The translations under genes and the position numbers were made by a program. From assembly GCF_040096285.1 (NCBI RefSeq), contig NZ_JBBMEY010000001.1, positions 1 to 64,000 of the forward strand: 64,000 bases of DNA. Direction: 5' to 3'. Positions 23,962 to 35,025 of this stretch are shown here, piece by piece (the stretch's first letter is position 1; each line of letters opens with the position of its first letter). The notes beneath the pieces were generated by a model. That model had not been told where the DNA came from. It saw only the letters and a list, made by a program, of their open reading frames with translations, and did not search any database. Source of the stretch: Ruminococcoides intestinihominis (GTDB taxonomy: Bacteria; Bacillota; Clostridia; Oscillospirales; Acutalibacteraceae).

Positions 23962-24435
23962 TTATTTTGACTCATCAGGAAAAATTTCTTCTGTCACACT
24001 CGTAACTTTCCATTGCCCTGATTTCTTCTCTAACTCAACAAATATTGGTATCGGTTCATACCAAGTGCCACTACTAGACACCAATTGATCATTTTTATCA
24101 TAAGATGTATAATGATATCTAAATTCAGCTTCCGCTTTATTGTCAGTTATTTTAATGTCAGATATATAACAACTATTTGTTTCTCTTTTTACGCTTTCCC
24201 TATCATCTCGATAATCCAAACTTTTGAAATCATCTTTTGATATAAAACCAGTGTACTCCTCATTTAACCTTTCACCATATGTATCATAAGCATTTTCCAT
24301 AACAAAATTTAGTTTTAACTTTAAATATTCTTTTTCAGCATCAAAAGAATATGTTTTGTATAAATTCAAACCCAGCAATAACAAAATAGCAATTAAAATC
24401 CCATACTTTATTACTGTTTTCCATTTCACCATCAT
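23962..24435 (-). CDS. Membrane-anchored immunity-like protein, family C (copy 1)
   Basis: A 157-residue protein with an N-terminal membrane helix (about 9-27) and an extracytoplasmic domain containing YTGFISKDDFKSLDYRDD, EFRYHYTSYD and GQWKVTSVT. It is the closest relative of the gene at 21630. It follows a decayed Amidase_6 tip, as the other family C genes do. The ribosome site is weak (GAGTGG). Inferred immunity protein outliving its toxin. Confidence 0.6.
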   Translation of the reverse strand: MMVKWKTVIKYGILIAILLLLGLNLYKTYSFDAEKEYLKLKLNFVMENAYDTYGERLNEEYTGFISKDDFKSLDYRDDRESVKRETNSCYISDIKITDNKAEAEFRYHYTSYDKNDQLVSSSGTWYEPIPIFVELEKKSGQWKVTSVTEEIFPDESK

Positions 24436-24521
24436 TCTAGACCACTCATTTCATTTGTAATATACTGACAGTACTATTCCTTTTACCTTTATTTTTTTAG
24501 GATTCTTTTTATCCTTATTAC

Positions 24522-25132
24522 TTAATAATTTTTATTGAAATTGTTTACAGTATGAGCTGCATAACAAATTATTTTTTACCTTTTACTTTAATTATTGAAC
24601 TAATTATCGAAGCGTGCGTATAGATTCCATCACCATTACCATCAAAATAAAGCAAATCACCTTTTTTAATACCGTATTTATTTATAATTTTGTGTTGAAT
24701 GGTATTCGTTAAATTTTAATTATCCCACCATCCAAATAACTACAATTACCTGTATAATAATATAAGTTTATTGGATTATTCTCACAATACACAAAGAACT
24801 GATAAAAGCAGTATCATCAGCATTGATAAATCTACCTGTTGTTGGGTCATAATATCTACTTTGAAGATAACACGTTGCAGTATCTTCATCATACACATAA
24901 CCACGATAACGAAGAGGGTTTATAGAAGCTAATTCATCATCTGATTGAGATATAATATCTCCCCAAGCATTATAAACATAATCAGCTTTTTCTTGACCGT
25001 CTTCATCAAGAATCTTTACTATGTCACCTTGCAAGTTCTTTACATAATAGAACATCTTACCGTTATAAGTCATTGCCACCGGACTGTTATTGGAATCATA
25101 ATATCAGCAATTAGATAATTACTACTATTATC
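24522..25132 (-). pseudogene. Displaced RHS 3' end with decayed Amidase_6 tip
   Basis: The RHS part (24768-25079 frame) reads TYNGKMFYYVKN, YNAWGDIISQSDDEL, TGRFINADDTAFISS and then shifts frame through small deletions. Upstream, NYLIA is joined directly to YDSNNSPVAM, about nine codons short. Downstream, GDLLYFDGNGDGIYTHASII is a clear Amidase_6 His motif, and YAAHTVNN follows in another frame. The Cys motif is gone. No intact product is possible. It fills the otherwise empty stretch 24436-24767. Confidence 0.75.
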
Positions 25133-25176
25133 TTACATTAAAGATTTTTTTAATGAATAGAATCATTTAAATAGTT

Positions 25177-25626
25177 CTATTTGTTTTTCTTAAAAATCAA
25201 GGTTTTCCCTTTGAGGTAGTTGTATTTCTTATTCTCAACTTTATCTATTTTAACAGTTAGTTTTCCCCATGAGTAATCATAAGAAGATGCAGAAGCATAA
25301 CTTTTAAAATCAGTATATTTTTCACCATTTTCTGTAACTGTATAATATTTTCCTATATAAAAGCAATCGTACTCAACCATAACATCTACCTTATGATTGT
25401 TAATAGTTGCATTTTTACATTGATCTCCTCTAGCTTCAGGAAAATTTTTGCCGTAACTTGAAAATGAAAAATTATATTCCTTACAATACCAATTTTGTTT
25501 ATATTCTTCACCACTATCTAAATATGTATGCATATTATAATTTAAAAAACTAAAAAATACTGTTAATAAAATTAAAAAAACAGAGCCAAAAATAATAACT
25601 TTAGTTGATGTTTTTAAACGCTTCAT
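25177..25626 (-). CDS. Membrane-anchored immunity-like protein, family A (copy 2)
   Basis: A 149-residue protein with a membrane helix (about 8-28) and an extracytoplasmic domain. It reads NWYCKEYNFSFSSYGKNFPE, then HKVDV, GEKYTDFKSYAS, LTVKIDKVENKKYNYLKGKTL. It aligns along its length with the protein at 19137 and more weakly with that at 28255. ATG at 25626 has GAGGTAAAT upstream; the earlier in-frame start lies inside the tip gene. It directly follows a Cys-His-Asn tip, the same pairing as at the large RHS gene. Confidence 0.62.
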   Translation of the reverse strand: MKRLKTSTKVIIFGSVFLILLTVFFSFLNYNMHTYLDSGEEYKQNWYCKEYNFSFSSYGKNFPEARGDQCKNATINNHKVDVMVEYDCFYIGKYYTVTENGEKYTDFKSYASASSYDYSWGKLTVKIDKVENKKYNYLKGKTLIFKKNK

Positions 25627-25636
25627 ATTTACCTCG

Positions 25637-26480
25637 TCAAAATGTAAAACCAATTATAAAATTGCTTTTTTCTTTTTTAGCAAAAGACTTAATATTGATT
25701 TTTGTTTTATAAGTACTATTAACATCTTTGTTATATGCATTGTACTTTTTGGATTTTTTATCATACTCAATGCAATAAGTATGAATACCATTATAAAAAT
25801 GATCGTTCCAAAGTGAAATAATAGCAATTTTTGCTTTTTTAATTGACTTTATAAAACGATCAAAAGTTGACTCTCCTTGGTACATGCCTCTTTTTATCTT
25901 ATGAAAATCAAAATATCCTGCAATACTTAACGGGCTTGTACCCCAAAGCTCACCAAGCATATCCATATCATTCATTTCAGCCTCAAGCATAACTTGATAG
26001 AAATATTGAAATTTTCCTAAACGCTTTAAAGTGTTATAGATCGCAATAAGTTCACAACCTACACCTGCAACCGTAGCATTATTAGATCCGTATTTTAAAT
26101 TTTTAACTTTCTTGTTTTTTGTCCATAGATATACCCACTAAATCTACCTAGAGCAGACCGATTGTCTTTATATCTTTTTTTAAGTTTATTATATCTTGTA
26201 CAAAATGCTTGCCATGCATCAGGATAGCCCTCATACATTTTCTTATGAGCTTTGTAATAAGAACTCAGATTATGATACCATTGACCAGTATAATCTACAT
26301 TGTTTACAGGATCATTTTCGCAATATGCATAAATGTTATCACCAATAGCCGTACCAGAAGAACCAATATACGCAGTATCATCAGCATTAATAAATCTACC
26401 GGTTTTTGGGTCATAGTATCTACTTTGGAGATAGTACAGACCTGTATCTGTATCATACACATAACCACGATAACGGAGCT
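25637..26480 (-). pseudogene. Displaced RHS 3' end with Cys-His-Asn (C39-like) tip, frame broken after an A6 run
   Basis: The first frame (26095-26460) has LRYRGYVYDTDTGLYYLQ, PKTGRFINADDTAYIGSSG and a linker ending SGYIYGQKTRKLKI. The second carries GVGCELIAIYNTLKRLGKF, EAEMNDMDML and GIHTYCIEYD. It aligns along its length with the end of the large RHS protein. Adding one A to the A6 run in CAAAAAAC (about 26122) restores a single frame. The tip would be intact if that were done. The family A immunity gene follows at once. Confidence 0.72.
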
Positions 26481-26677
26481 TGTATATTACCCTCTATTTT
26501 AATACAAACTTGTTTTGTCTTTTAATCACCTAAATTCAGCCTATCATATTGTTAAGACATAGAAGATAAAGCTGTAGTAGATAATACTGTCAACTCTTCT
26601 TTTATTACAGATTTTTATAAGTCAAACACTTGCGATAAAAATAACTTTGATTCTATATAAGGTAATTAAAATCAAAC

Positions 26678-27199
26678 TCATATATTTGTCTTTTGAATAT
26701 AAATCTCACCTTTTTCATAAGAATACCCAACATAATAAAAATCAAAAATATCATTGAAATTGATTTCTTCATTTGTTTTATTATTGGGATAGTCACAGAG
26801 AATGAATACCGTGTCAGTTGCAGGAGATAATCTCTTGTTTAACATACCTCCAAACGCCTTTTCTCCGGGTGTAGTTTCCGAACTCCATAAGTAGTTGTAA
26901 ATTTCGCTTTTTTGCTCTAACTTCATCCACCTGTCATCTAAATTGTTTTGAAATTTTTTATTTTCTTCATTATTTAAAGTGAGTATCACTATTATGTCTC
27001 CGTCACCATGAAAGCCACCGCCATTCTTTTCGAAAAACGTGATGTCATTATAAGGAATAGATAGTTTCAGCGTTTGATTTATTTCAGTTATGACAAATTG
27101 CGGCGAATTATACTTTCTCAAAAAAATAATTGTTGTCAATAAACCAAACACGCATATTATAGATGTAATTATTATTAATATCTTCTTTCTTGCAATCAT
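26678..27199 (-). CDS. Membrane-anchored immunity-like protein, type B
   Basis: A 173-residue protein with an N-terminal membrane helix (about 6-26) and an extracytoplasmic domain (GGGFHGDGDIIVILTL, then WSSETTPGEKAFGGML and DTVFILCDYPNN). AAAGGTGA precedes the ATG, six bases after the stop of the type B tip. It is not related to families A or C, and the tip before it is also different, which fits one-to-one toxin/immunity pairing. I do not recognise its family. Confidence 0.58.
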   Translation of the reverse strand: MIARKKILIIITSIICVFGLLTTIIFLRKYNSPQFVITEINQTLKLSIPYNDITFFEKNGGGFHGDGDIIVILTLNNEENKKFQNNLDDRWMKLEQKSEIYNYLWSSETTPGEKAFGGMLNKRLSPATDTVFILCDYPNNKTNEEINFNDIFDFYYVGYSYEKGEIYIQKTNI

Positions 27200-27205
27200 T
27201 AATAA

Positions 27206-28040
27206 TCACCTTTTAGCATAAACAATAACATAAATTTTATATGGAACAATAATACCTTGATTTTGATCAGCCAAAGCCATATTATTTCCAACTTTAATTG
27301 CCCAATTTCCTGAATAGTTCTCTAGTTTAAAATCATACTTATCTTCTAATAAAAACTGAAAATATCGACAACCATTTATCCGCATTTCATTCACTGTTAC
27401 ACTGATGTTGTGAAACGCCCCTAACAAATCTCCGGAATTATATACTAACGAACACGTATAATTGGATACCCATTTATTTTTATGTTTTTTCCTCACTTTT
27501 TTAACTAAATTTTTGAATTCATTTGTTTTTTTATTTTTTTGATAGAGCCGTTGAAGAATTATACCAAAGATTTGATGGCTTATCGCGTAGACTATGTTCT
27601 AAGAATGTTGCTGAATATGTCCATTTCTTTTTCTTTAATGTAGATACAACCCAGTTTTTCCAGAATTTACGTCCTGCTTCTTTTTCTTCTTTTAATAGCT
27701 GACCATTGTAATCCGTAAACATTATCGCATTATTCTCGCAATAGGTAAAAATGTTTGCACTTAAAACTGTACCAGTAGCACCAATATACGCAGTATCATC
27801 AGCATTGATAAACCTACCTGTTTGTGGGTCATAGTACCTGGTTTGGAGATAATAAAGAGTGGTATCTTCATCATACACATAACCACGATAACGAAGTGGA
27901 TTTATTGAAGATAGTTCATCTTCTGACTGTGATAGAATATTACCCCATGCGTTATATACATAACTAGCTTTTTCATTTCCACCTTCGTCAAGGATTTTTA
28001 CTATATCTCCTTGCAAATTCTTTACATAGTAGAACATTTT
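27206..28040 (-). pseudogene. Displaced RHS 3' end with unrecognised tip (type B), frame broken at an A7 run
   Basis: The frame ending at 27531 carries the RHS core end (GKMFYYVKNLQG, TGRFINADDTAYIGATG) and a linker with FLEHSLRDKPSNLWYNSSTA. At TCAAAAAAATAA (about 27530-27541) it stops. Removing one A gives a single frame into the 27206-27496 sequence: KKHKNKWVSNYTCSLVYNSG, ISVTVNEMRINGCRYFQ and a final YKIYVIVYAKR. The tip is about 130 residues and matches nothing I know. A type B immunity-like gene follows. Confidence 0.65.
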
Positions 28041-28136
28041 TCCAAAATCTCCCCTACTCAATTTTTAATGAGTAAGGGAGATTTAATTGATTGTTACTAA
28101 TGGATAATTAGACCATGGGGTTTAACAAGTCTATTA
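28041..28136 (-). repeat. Hairpin repeat at an RHS cassette joint (copy 2)
   Basis: About 95 bases with an imperfect inverted repeat (28045-28084). The sequence AATCTCCCTTACTCATT is shared with copy 1 at 23712, as is the flanking CAATCAATTAA. It sits directly before GKMFYYVKN, the same codon position as in copy 1. Confidence 0.75.
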
Positions 28137-28254
28137 TAAATGTCATAATAGAAGAAAAATATTACACTGTACCATCACCTAGAGTAGTTGTGGACAACAC
28201 ATCTACCATTTTCAATGTAAAAAACATACCATCATGATAGTTTCATATTTAGGA

Positions 28255-28671
28255 TTACCCATCAGTTTCATAAAAGACATAATCATTATTCCTTAAATCG
28301 TTATATTTTTTGGAATAAACTCTATCAATATGCAATGTAATACTACCATCAGAGTTAGAGGAACAGTGACCTTCCATTATTTTGGGTTCACCAGTATAAT
28401 AATCCTCAGCGACTAAAAACTGCTTACCATCACAGGGTTCATAAGAATACTCTTCACCATCTATAAAAATCTTATTCATAGAAAAAACATCATATGGAAA
28501 TTTATTTGAATAACTTACAATTTTCATTTTATTATTAGTACATAACCATTCCTTGCGAACCTCTTCACCCTGAATTGGTAGAGAATAAGAGTTATACATC
28601 ATATAACCAATAAGCAATAATGAAAATAATGCAACTGCACCAAATAATATAAAAATATATTTTCTTTTCAT
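28255..28671 (-). CDS. Membrane-anchored immunity-like protein, family A (copy 3, next to the intact tip)
   Basis: A 138-residue protein with a membrane helix (about 5-25) and an extracytoplasmic domain. EWLCTNNKMKIVSYSNKFPYD, then DGEEY and a final HIDRVYSKKYNDLRNNDYVF align with the family A proteins at 25177 and 19137. ATG lies nine bases after the TGA of the large RHS gene, and TGAGGTGA provides both stop and ribosome site. As the neighbour of an intact Cys-His-Asn tip, it is the best candidate for a working immunity protein. Confidence 0.65.
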   Translation of the reverse strand: MKRKYIFILFGAVALFSLLLIGYMMYNSYSLPIQGEEVRKEWLCTNNKMKIVSYSNKFPYDVFSMNKIFIDGEEYSYEPCDGKQFLVAEDYYTGEPKIMEGHCSSNSDGSITLHIDRVYSKKYNDLRNNDYVFYETDG

Positions 28672-28680
28672 TACATCACC

Positions 28681-31600
28681 TCAAGTAAAACAATATCCAA
28701 CAACAAATTTCCAAGATTTAATTTTTGTTAGATCTACAACTTTTGTATCTCTAGCGTTATTGGTATAATTATATGCCCAACACTTGTCTTTACTTTTTTT
28801 TACAACAAAAAAAGTATGGATACCAGTTGAAGAATCATTATTCCATTTAGATATTATTCCAATTTTGTACTTATTCATATCATGTTTAAAATCATAAATA
28901 TTATTTGACTGTACATAAATAATCTTATGTGCATCAAAGAATCTGCCTATCTTTCTTGGATGAGTGCCAAACTTACCTCTATACCAAACAAGATCATTCA
29001 TTTCTGCCTCTAATATAATTTGAGAGAAATTCATAAACTTTTTCATTTTTTTTAATGCATTATATATTGCTACTAATTCACAACCCACATTCGATATTCT
29101 ACTTTCACTTTTACCATATTTCATATTACTAACTGGGTAATTTGCTTGACCATAAATATAGGAAGAATATTTACCAATACAATTTTTATTATATTTATTT
29201 CTTTTACATAATTTTTCATAACTTTCTAAAAAATTATACCAAAGAATTGGCGAAATAATCATATATTTCTTAAAATTGTAATCATAATATTTTTTTAATG
29301 AATAAAACCATTGACCAGTATAATCTACATTGTTTACAGGATCATTTTCGCAATAGGTAAAAATATTATCGCCAATTGCAGTACCTGATGAACCAATGAA
29401 TACAGTATTATCAGCATTAATAAATCTACCTGTAAACGGATCATAATATCTAGTTTGAAGATAGTACATTGCAGTATCTTCATCATATACATAACCACGA
29501 TAACGAAGTGGATTAATTGAAGATAATTCATCATTAGACTGTGACAGAATATTACCCCATGCGTTATAAACATAATTGGCTTTTTCATTTCCATCTTCGT
29601 CAAGGATTTTTACTATATCTCCTTGCAAGTTCTTTACATAGTAGAACATTTTTCCATTGTAAGATAAAGCTACAGGGCTATTCTCAGTATCATAGTAGAA
29701 GAAAAGTGTTGCATTGTCGGTCTTTTGAGCAATTAGATTATTATTACTATCATAATAATAGTCAGTTACTTTTGAACCTACTTTTTTCTGAGTTCTCATT
29801 CCGTTGGCATTGTAACGGTAAGTTACCTTTGTATCATCATTTAATGTTGTTGTTGAAAGCCATCTACCGTTTCTCCACGTAAATGACATACCGTCACGAT
29901 AATTCAATGGATTACCGATTTCATCATAAGTAATATAACCGATATTATTGACTCTAGTTAATTTGTCGCACCATTGTTTATCTTCATAATAATATACATT
30001 ACCATGAACGCTACCGGTAGGATGTTTATCCGAATCAAGTGCTTGTGTATTAACAGAATGAATATTACCATTACCATCTAAAGAATAATTTATATAGTAG
30101 TTATTTACATAGTCATATTCCTCAGTTAGCTGATTCTTTTTATCATACTTGTATCTATGTGCTTCTTTACCATCTTTTTTAATAGAAGTAATATTACCGT
30201 TGTTATCATATTCATACTCATATTTTGATACAACTCGACCATCAAATAACACTCTTTGTTTATTTATATTCCTTGATGATAAGGTATCAGTAGAATTAGC
30301 ATTAACATTATCTTCATCATCAAAGTTTTCATCACCAATATACTTATTAACAACATTTAGTGAATGCTTTGATTTAGTTAAGACAGATGTAACTCTACCA
30401 AATTCGTCTTTTTCTTCTGTTGTTTTTAGTCCGTTATAATCAACAAATGATTTACCGTCACTATCAGTACCACTTGTTATTGTTCTCGTGTTATTTCCGA
30501 TTTCTGTTTTTTCTACAGTATTACCGTTTTCATCGGTTGTAACACTATTTGCAAGGGTGCTGTCTTTACCAAGTATAAACTGACTCTCTAAGTTTCCGTT
30601 ACAATCATAGTAATAATAAGTTGTTTCTCCACTTTCGGAGTCATCACAAACAGAAATTTGACCGTTTTTGTTATAAGTATACTTAGCGATAGTATTGTCA
30701 TTACACTTAATATTTGTAACATTATTGTACTCATCATATGTATATGATATTACACTACCGTTTGCATATGATACTTTCAATAAATTTCCGTTATATGGAC
30801 TATATGTATTGGAAACTATCTGTGAATCGCCAACATATGTTGATAAGAGTTTGTTGTATTCATTGTAATTAAACTTAAAAGAAAAGTTATTATGTGATAT
30901 TGACTCAACATTACCTTGATAGTCATAATCATACTTATTGCTTGCACCACCTGTTGTAATAGAAGTGGCATTATCAGAAGAATCATATGTATATGATGTT
31001 TCTACATTATTACCATTAGTTATGGAAGACTTGTTTCCGTTAGCATCATATGTATATTTTGTAGTATTACCGTTTTCATCAGTTTCTTCTGTTACATAGT
31101 TACCTTTTGAATCATATGTTGACTCTGACTTAATATATGATTTTGAAGTGTCTAATTCTTCAGAAAGCATATCGCCATATTCAACTTCACTACTTGCACT
31201 TGTTGTACCTTGGGTATTATCATCCCCACTAGAAGAAGATGCACTATCAGTTGAAGTAGTTTCAGGTGATACCATAACTTTTAACATGGCATTACTTGGT
31301 ATCATTGTATTACTATTATAACCATAAACAAATGCATAGTCAACACATTGTACGAGCTTTTCACTATTTTCAGGTGTAACTGACAATGATACTGACTGTA
31401 CAGAGGTTGTATTAGAATTAAATGATTGATAATGACTTTCAGGAGTATCTTCTCCTTGATAATAAACATTAAGTGCTATACCAAAAGTTCTATTTTCATT
31501 TGATAAAGGAACAGAAATACCTTGTGCTTGTCCTGTTAATACAAATGAAACATTCTTAGCATTTACATTTACTCTTTGATATATATACTTATTAGCTAAA

Positions 31601-34600
31601 TAATTTGTCTTATCAGTATTTTCTTCACTTGTAGTATCTTCTGAATCACTATCATTACCGGAATTTTCTGAATTATCAGTATCACTATATACTTCATATA
31701 CTCTGTTATATACACCTTCTACTGATTTTACTACATTTCCGTATGCATCTGTAGTGTCAACCACATCATGTTCACTAACTACAGTAGTAGATTGAACAGA
31801 TTGTGTGGTTTCCTTAACAGTAGTACCGGTTGCATTTTCTGTAGTTGAATCGGTAGTATCATTTTCATCACTATTCATTTTCACATATAAAGGTGCACCA
31901 AAAATGTATGGTCTGCCATATGTAAATGCAAATTTATTGTTACTATTATCAAACCAATTATTTGCATTAGTGAAATCACTGTTTTTCAATGCATTATAAT
32001 CATTTACAGTTTCGCCTTCTTCTAACTGTAAACAATCAAACCATGTAGTATAATTCTTACCGTTTGACTTTAAAAGAACCTTTACATCAGTTGCTGTCGA
32101 TGGAAGCTTTGCAGTTACACTAATTCTTTTCCAATTAATCTCATCACTTACTGCAAAACCATCAATAGTTTTTTCTTCTGAATTGTCCTTATACTGAATA
32201 GCCAGATTTAATTTGCCTGTACCGTTATTTTCGCAAGAAGCCTTAACATATGCAGAGAATGTAACGTACTTACCTAACAATGATTTTTGACTAATATTGT
32301 GATAAATCACACTGTCCTTGTCTTGTTTATCTTTGTTATAGATTTTAATAGCATTTGTACCAAAGTATTTTGTATCGGTATCTAAACTATACTTATTATC
32401 AGGATTTGAACTTTCGCTATAGTAATAGCCATCATTGTTTTTAATACCGGAAAAGTCAGATGTTTCATCAAGATAATTCTTAATAAAGTTATCTTTACTT
32501 TTAGTAACAGTAAGGTCGGAACTTTGACTATTTGAAATATAACCATTTGCATTCATTGTTGAAACTTTTGTTCCATCAGTATCAAAAGTATATGTTTCTG
32601 ATGAACCGTTTCTATCTGTAACTTTAGTTGTATTATCAGCTTTGTATTCAAAGTTTAGATAATTACCTATTTTATTCTCTGAACTTCTTTCAGTAATATT
32701 AGTAACTTTATTAGCAGTATTATAAGTTAATGAATATGAAGAACCTGTTTTTACTTGTGAACCGTCTTCTTTTGTATATTTTACTGAAATTAATCTACCT
32801 AGATTATCATAAGTATAATTTGAACAACTGTTATCAGGTAATTTAACTTTAGTCAACAGTACTTTTCCATTTGACTGTGTATATGATAAATTAACCTTTC
32901 TTGAATTAGGAAGATTAATAGTTGTTATATACTTCTTACTGTTAATAGTGGTTGTTGTAAAAGTAGCTTGTGTTTGATTTGTAGAATCATAAATATAGTT
33001 TATATATCCATCACTACTATTTCGACCATAAACAATATGATTTTTCTCATTATCTAATTCGGTGATTTTATATAAAACACCTTTACCATTGCTAGACTGG
33101 AAATAAAGCTTTTCTGAATCTTTTTCAAGGATATATCCACTACTTGTCTTAGTTAATTTTAAACCTAAATCTTCATCATCTTCCCATTCAGTTGGTGCAT
33201 TGCCTTCACCTCTAAGATAATGTTTTCTTCTATCTGACTCGATATATACATATTGATATGGATTATCACCAGTATTTAAGTTAGTATCTGTAATTGGTTC
33301 AATGTATTGATTAAAAGAAAAATTCCAACCATAACCAATCATTGAATCTTGATAACATTTATCATAATCAAAACTATTATATGTTGCTGAAAGTGAAAGT
33401 GGCATTCTAGCTGCTTTGCTTTCGTAAAAGTTCTGATTTACTACTAAATTTCCAAGATAATCATTAATATTTACATCAGCTTTACTACCGGCAGAAACAG
33501 TATGATATGATAAACTTTCTTCTTTACCTGTAAAGTCTTTATAAACCATTGTAAACATTGGCTTATGATGAGTTTTATCACCGATTGATAGATTTACGGT
33601 TCTTGTTTTTGCACTATCTTTAGCTTCCAGAATAAAGCCATTATTTGTACTTTCACCGGTAGCCCATGAATTTACTAATGAAGTAATATCAAAAGATACA
33701 TCATTACTTGAATCAGCTATTGCTGAATAATCTATTACTATACTATCATAATAAGGTGAAGTACTTTTATAATTATGTAGCTTAATAATAAAAGGATTAC
33801 TTTCTGATACATCACCTATAATTTTTTCAATAGAATATGAATATGTAGCCTTAATTACTTTTTGAGAAGAAGTAAGCGTAGGTAATTTATTTATAACCCA
33901 TCTAATATATTCAGAAGATGATAAAGTATATGGTGGGTTATACTTTGGAGATGATGTACCATATCCTATATATGAATAACTAGTATTAAGTGCTTGGCCG
34001 GAAGATATTTCCGGATCAATAGTTACAGGATATTTAATATCTGATGATAATAGAAAATCCTTATCAGCTGTTAATTTAACCTGCATAGTATCATCTTTAT
34101 GATTTAAAATTTCTAAAGATATATTCTCACTATACTTTTCATTTGCATCTACCATATATGGTGCTGAAATTGTATACACAATATTCTTTCCATTATACAA
34201 ATCAATAGTATTATCATCTTTTAATTAAGGAGTTAGTTTTCCAATATTATACGAAATAACATACTCATTATTTACATTTGGGCTATTTAGAACAATATTT
34301 TCTTTTACACCTTTTGTTGTAACATTGCATTGCAAGTCAACATTATTATAAATATTCTTATATTCAGCATTTGAAGTAATATTATCTAAAGCAGTATCAT
34401 TTTTATCGTCATTAGTTTTTCCGTTCTGAACTACAATGTTACTTTTGTTAGCGTCATCATAATTCCAACTAATTTCGTGTTTGTCATTTTCAACTGAAAC
34501 CAAACTGTCACTACTTGTATTTTTTGAAAGGGATACATTTACATCACTTTCTTTATTACTGTATGTTGAATTGTCATTAGACTTAACAAGGGTATTATCA

Positions 34601-34914
34601 TAATCTACCCATTCATTTTTACTGTTTTTATAATGAACAGGCTCACCGTAATCAACAAACATTTTTGTTCCATCATCTAACAAGAATGTTTTAGAATTCT
34701 CAGTTCTCTGCTCGCTATCTTCACTGACAATATCGCCTATTTCGTCCGTTTCACTTTTAACATTACTAAAGTCGGCACTATTAGATTCTAAGTTAGAATT
34801 TTGACTACTGTTATCCTGAACTAAAGCAACAACATTCATTGGAATTAAATAAATCATTGCAAAGCATAGGATGATAGAAATTGTAGATAAACATTTCCGC
34901 AATTTACATTTCAT
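28681..34914 (-). pseudogene. Large RHS wall protein with Cys-His-Asn tip, interrupted by one in-frame TAA
   Basis: The frame is open for 2077 codons except TAA at 34225-34227. The first part (34225-34914, 229 residues) has a signal peptide and an acidic Ser/Asn-rich region. The second (28681-34200, 1839 residues from a TTG) has a DNRLRE-like domain, many YD/RHS repeats, a Ser/Thr-rich insert, the RHS core end FTGRFINADNTVF, and a C-terminal tip. The tip has GCELVAIYNAL (Cys about 1707 of the 1839), GIHTFFVV (His about 1795) and WAYNYTN (Asn about 1811), a papain/C39-like order. The frame continues unchanged past the TAA (LTP-stop-LKDDNTIDLY), so it is a nonsense change (CAA to TAA would suffice) or a readthrough site. 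GGAGG precedes the ATG at 34914. Confidence 0.82.
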
Positions 34915-35025
34915 TTTAAACCTCCGTTTTAATTTTTAATCATATACTCCTCGAAATATGATATTTTATTTATATTTTTCTGCTTTGACTAATTTCTAAA
35001 ACTATCACCTCGTTATCATTATTAA

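Noticed and set aside
28681..34200. The many short identical RHS/YD motifs as a CRISPR-like or tandem DNA repeat
   Set aside because: They are degenerate protein-level YD repeats within one frame, with irregular spacing and no constant spacer length.
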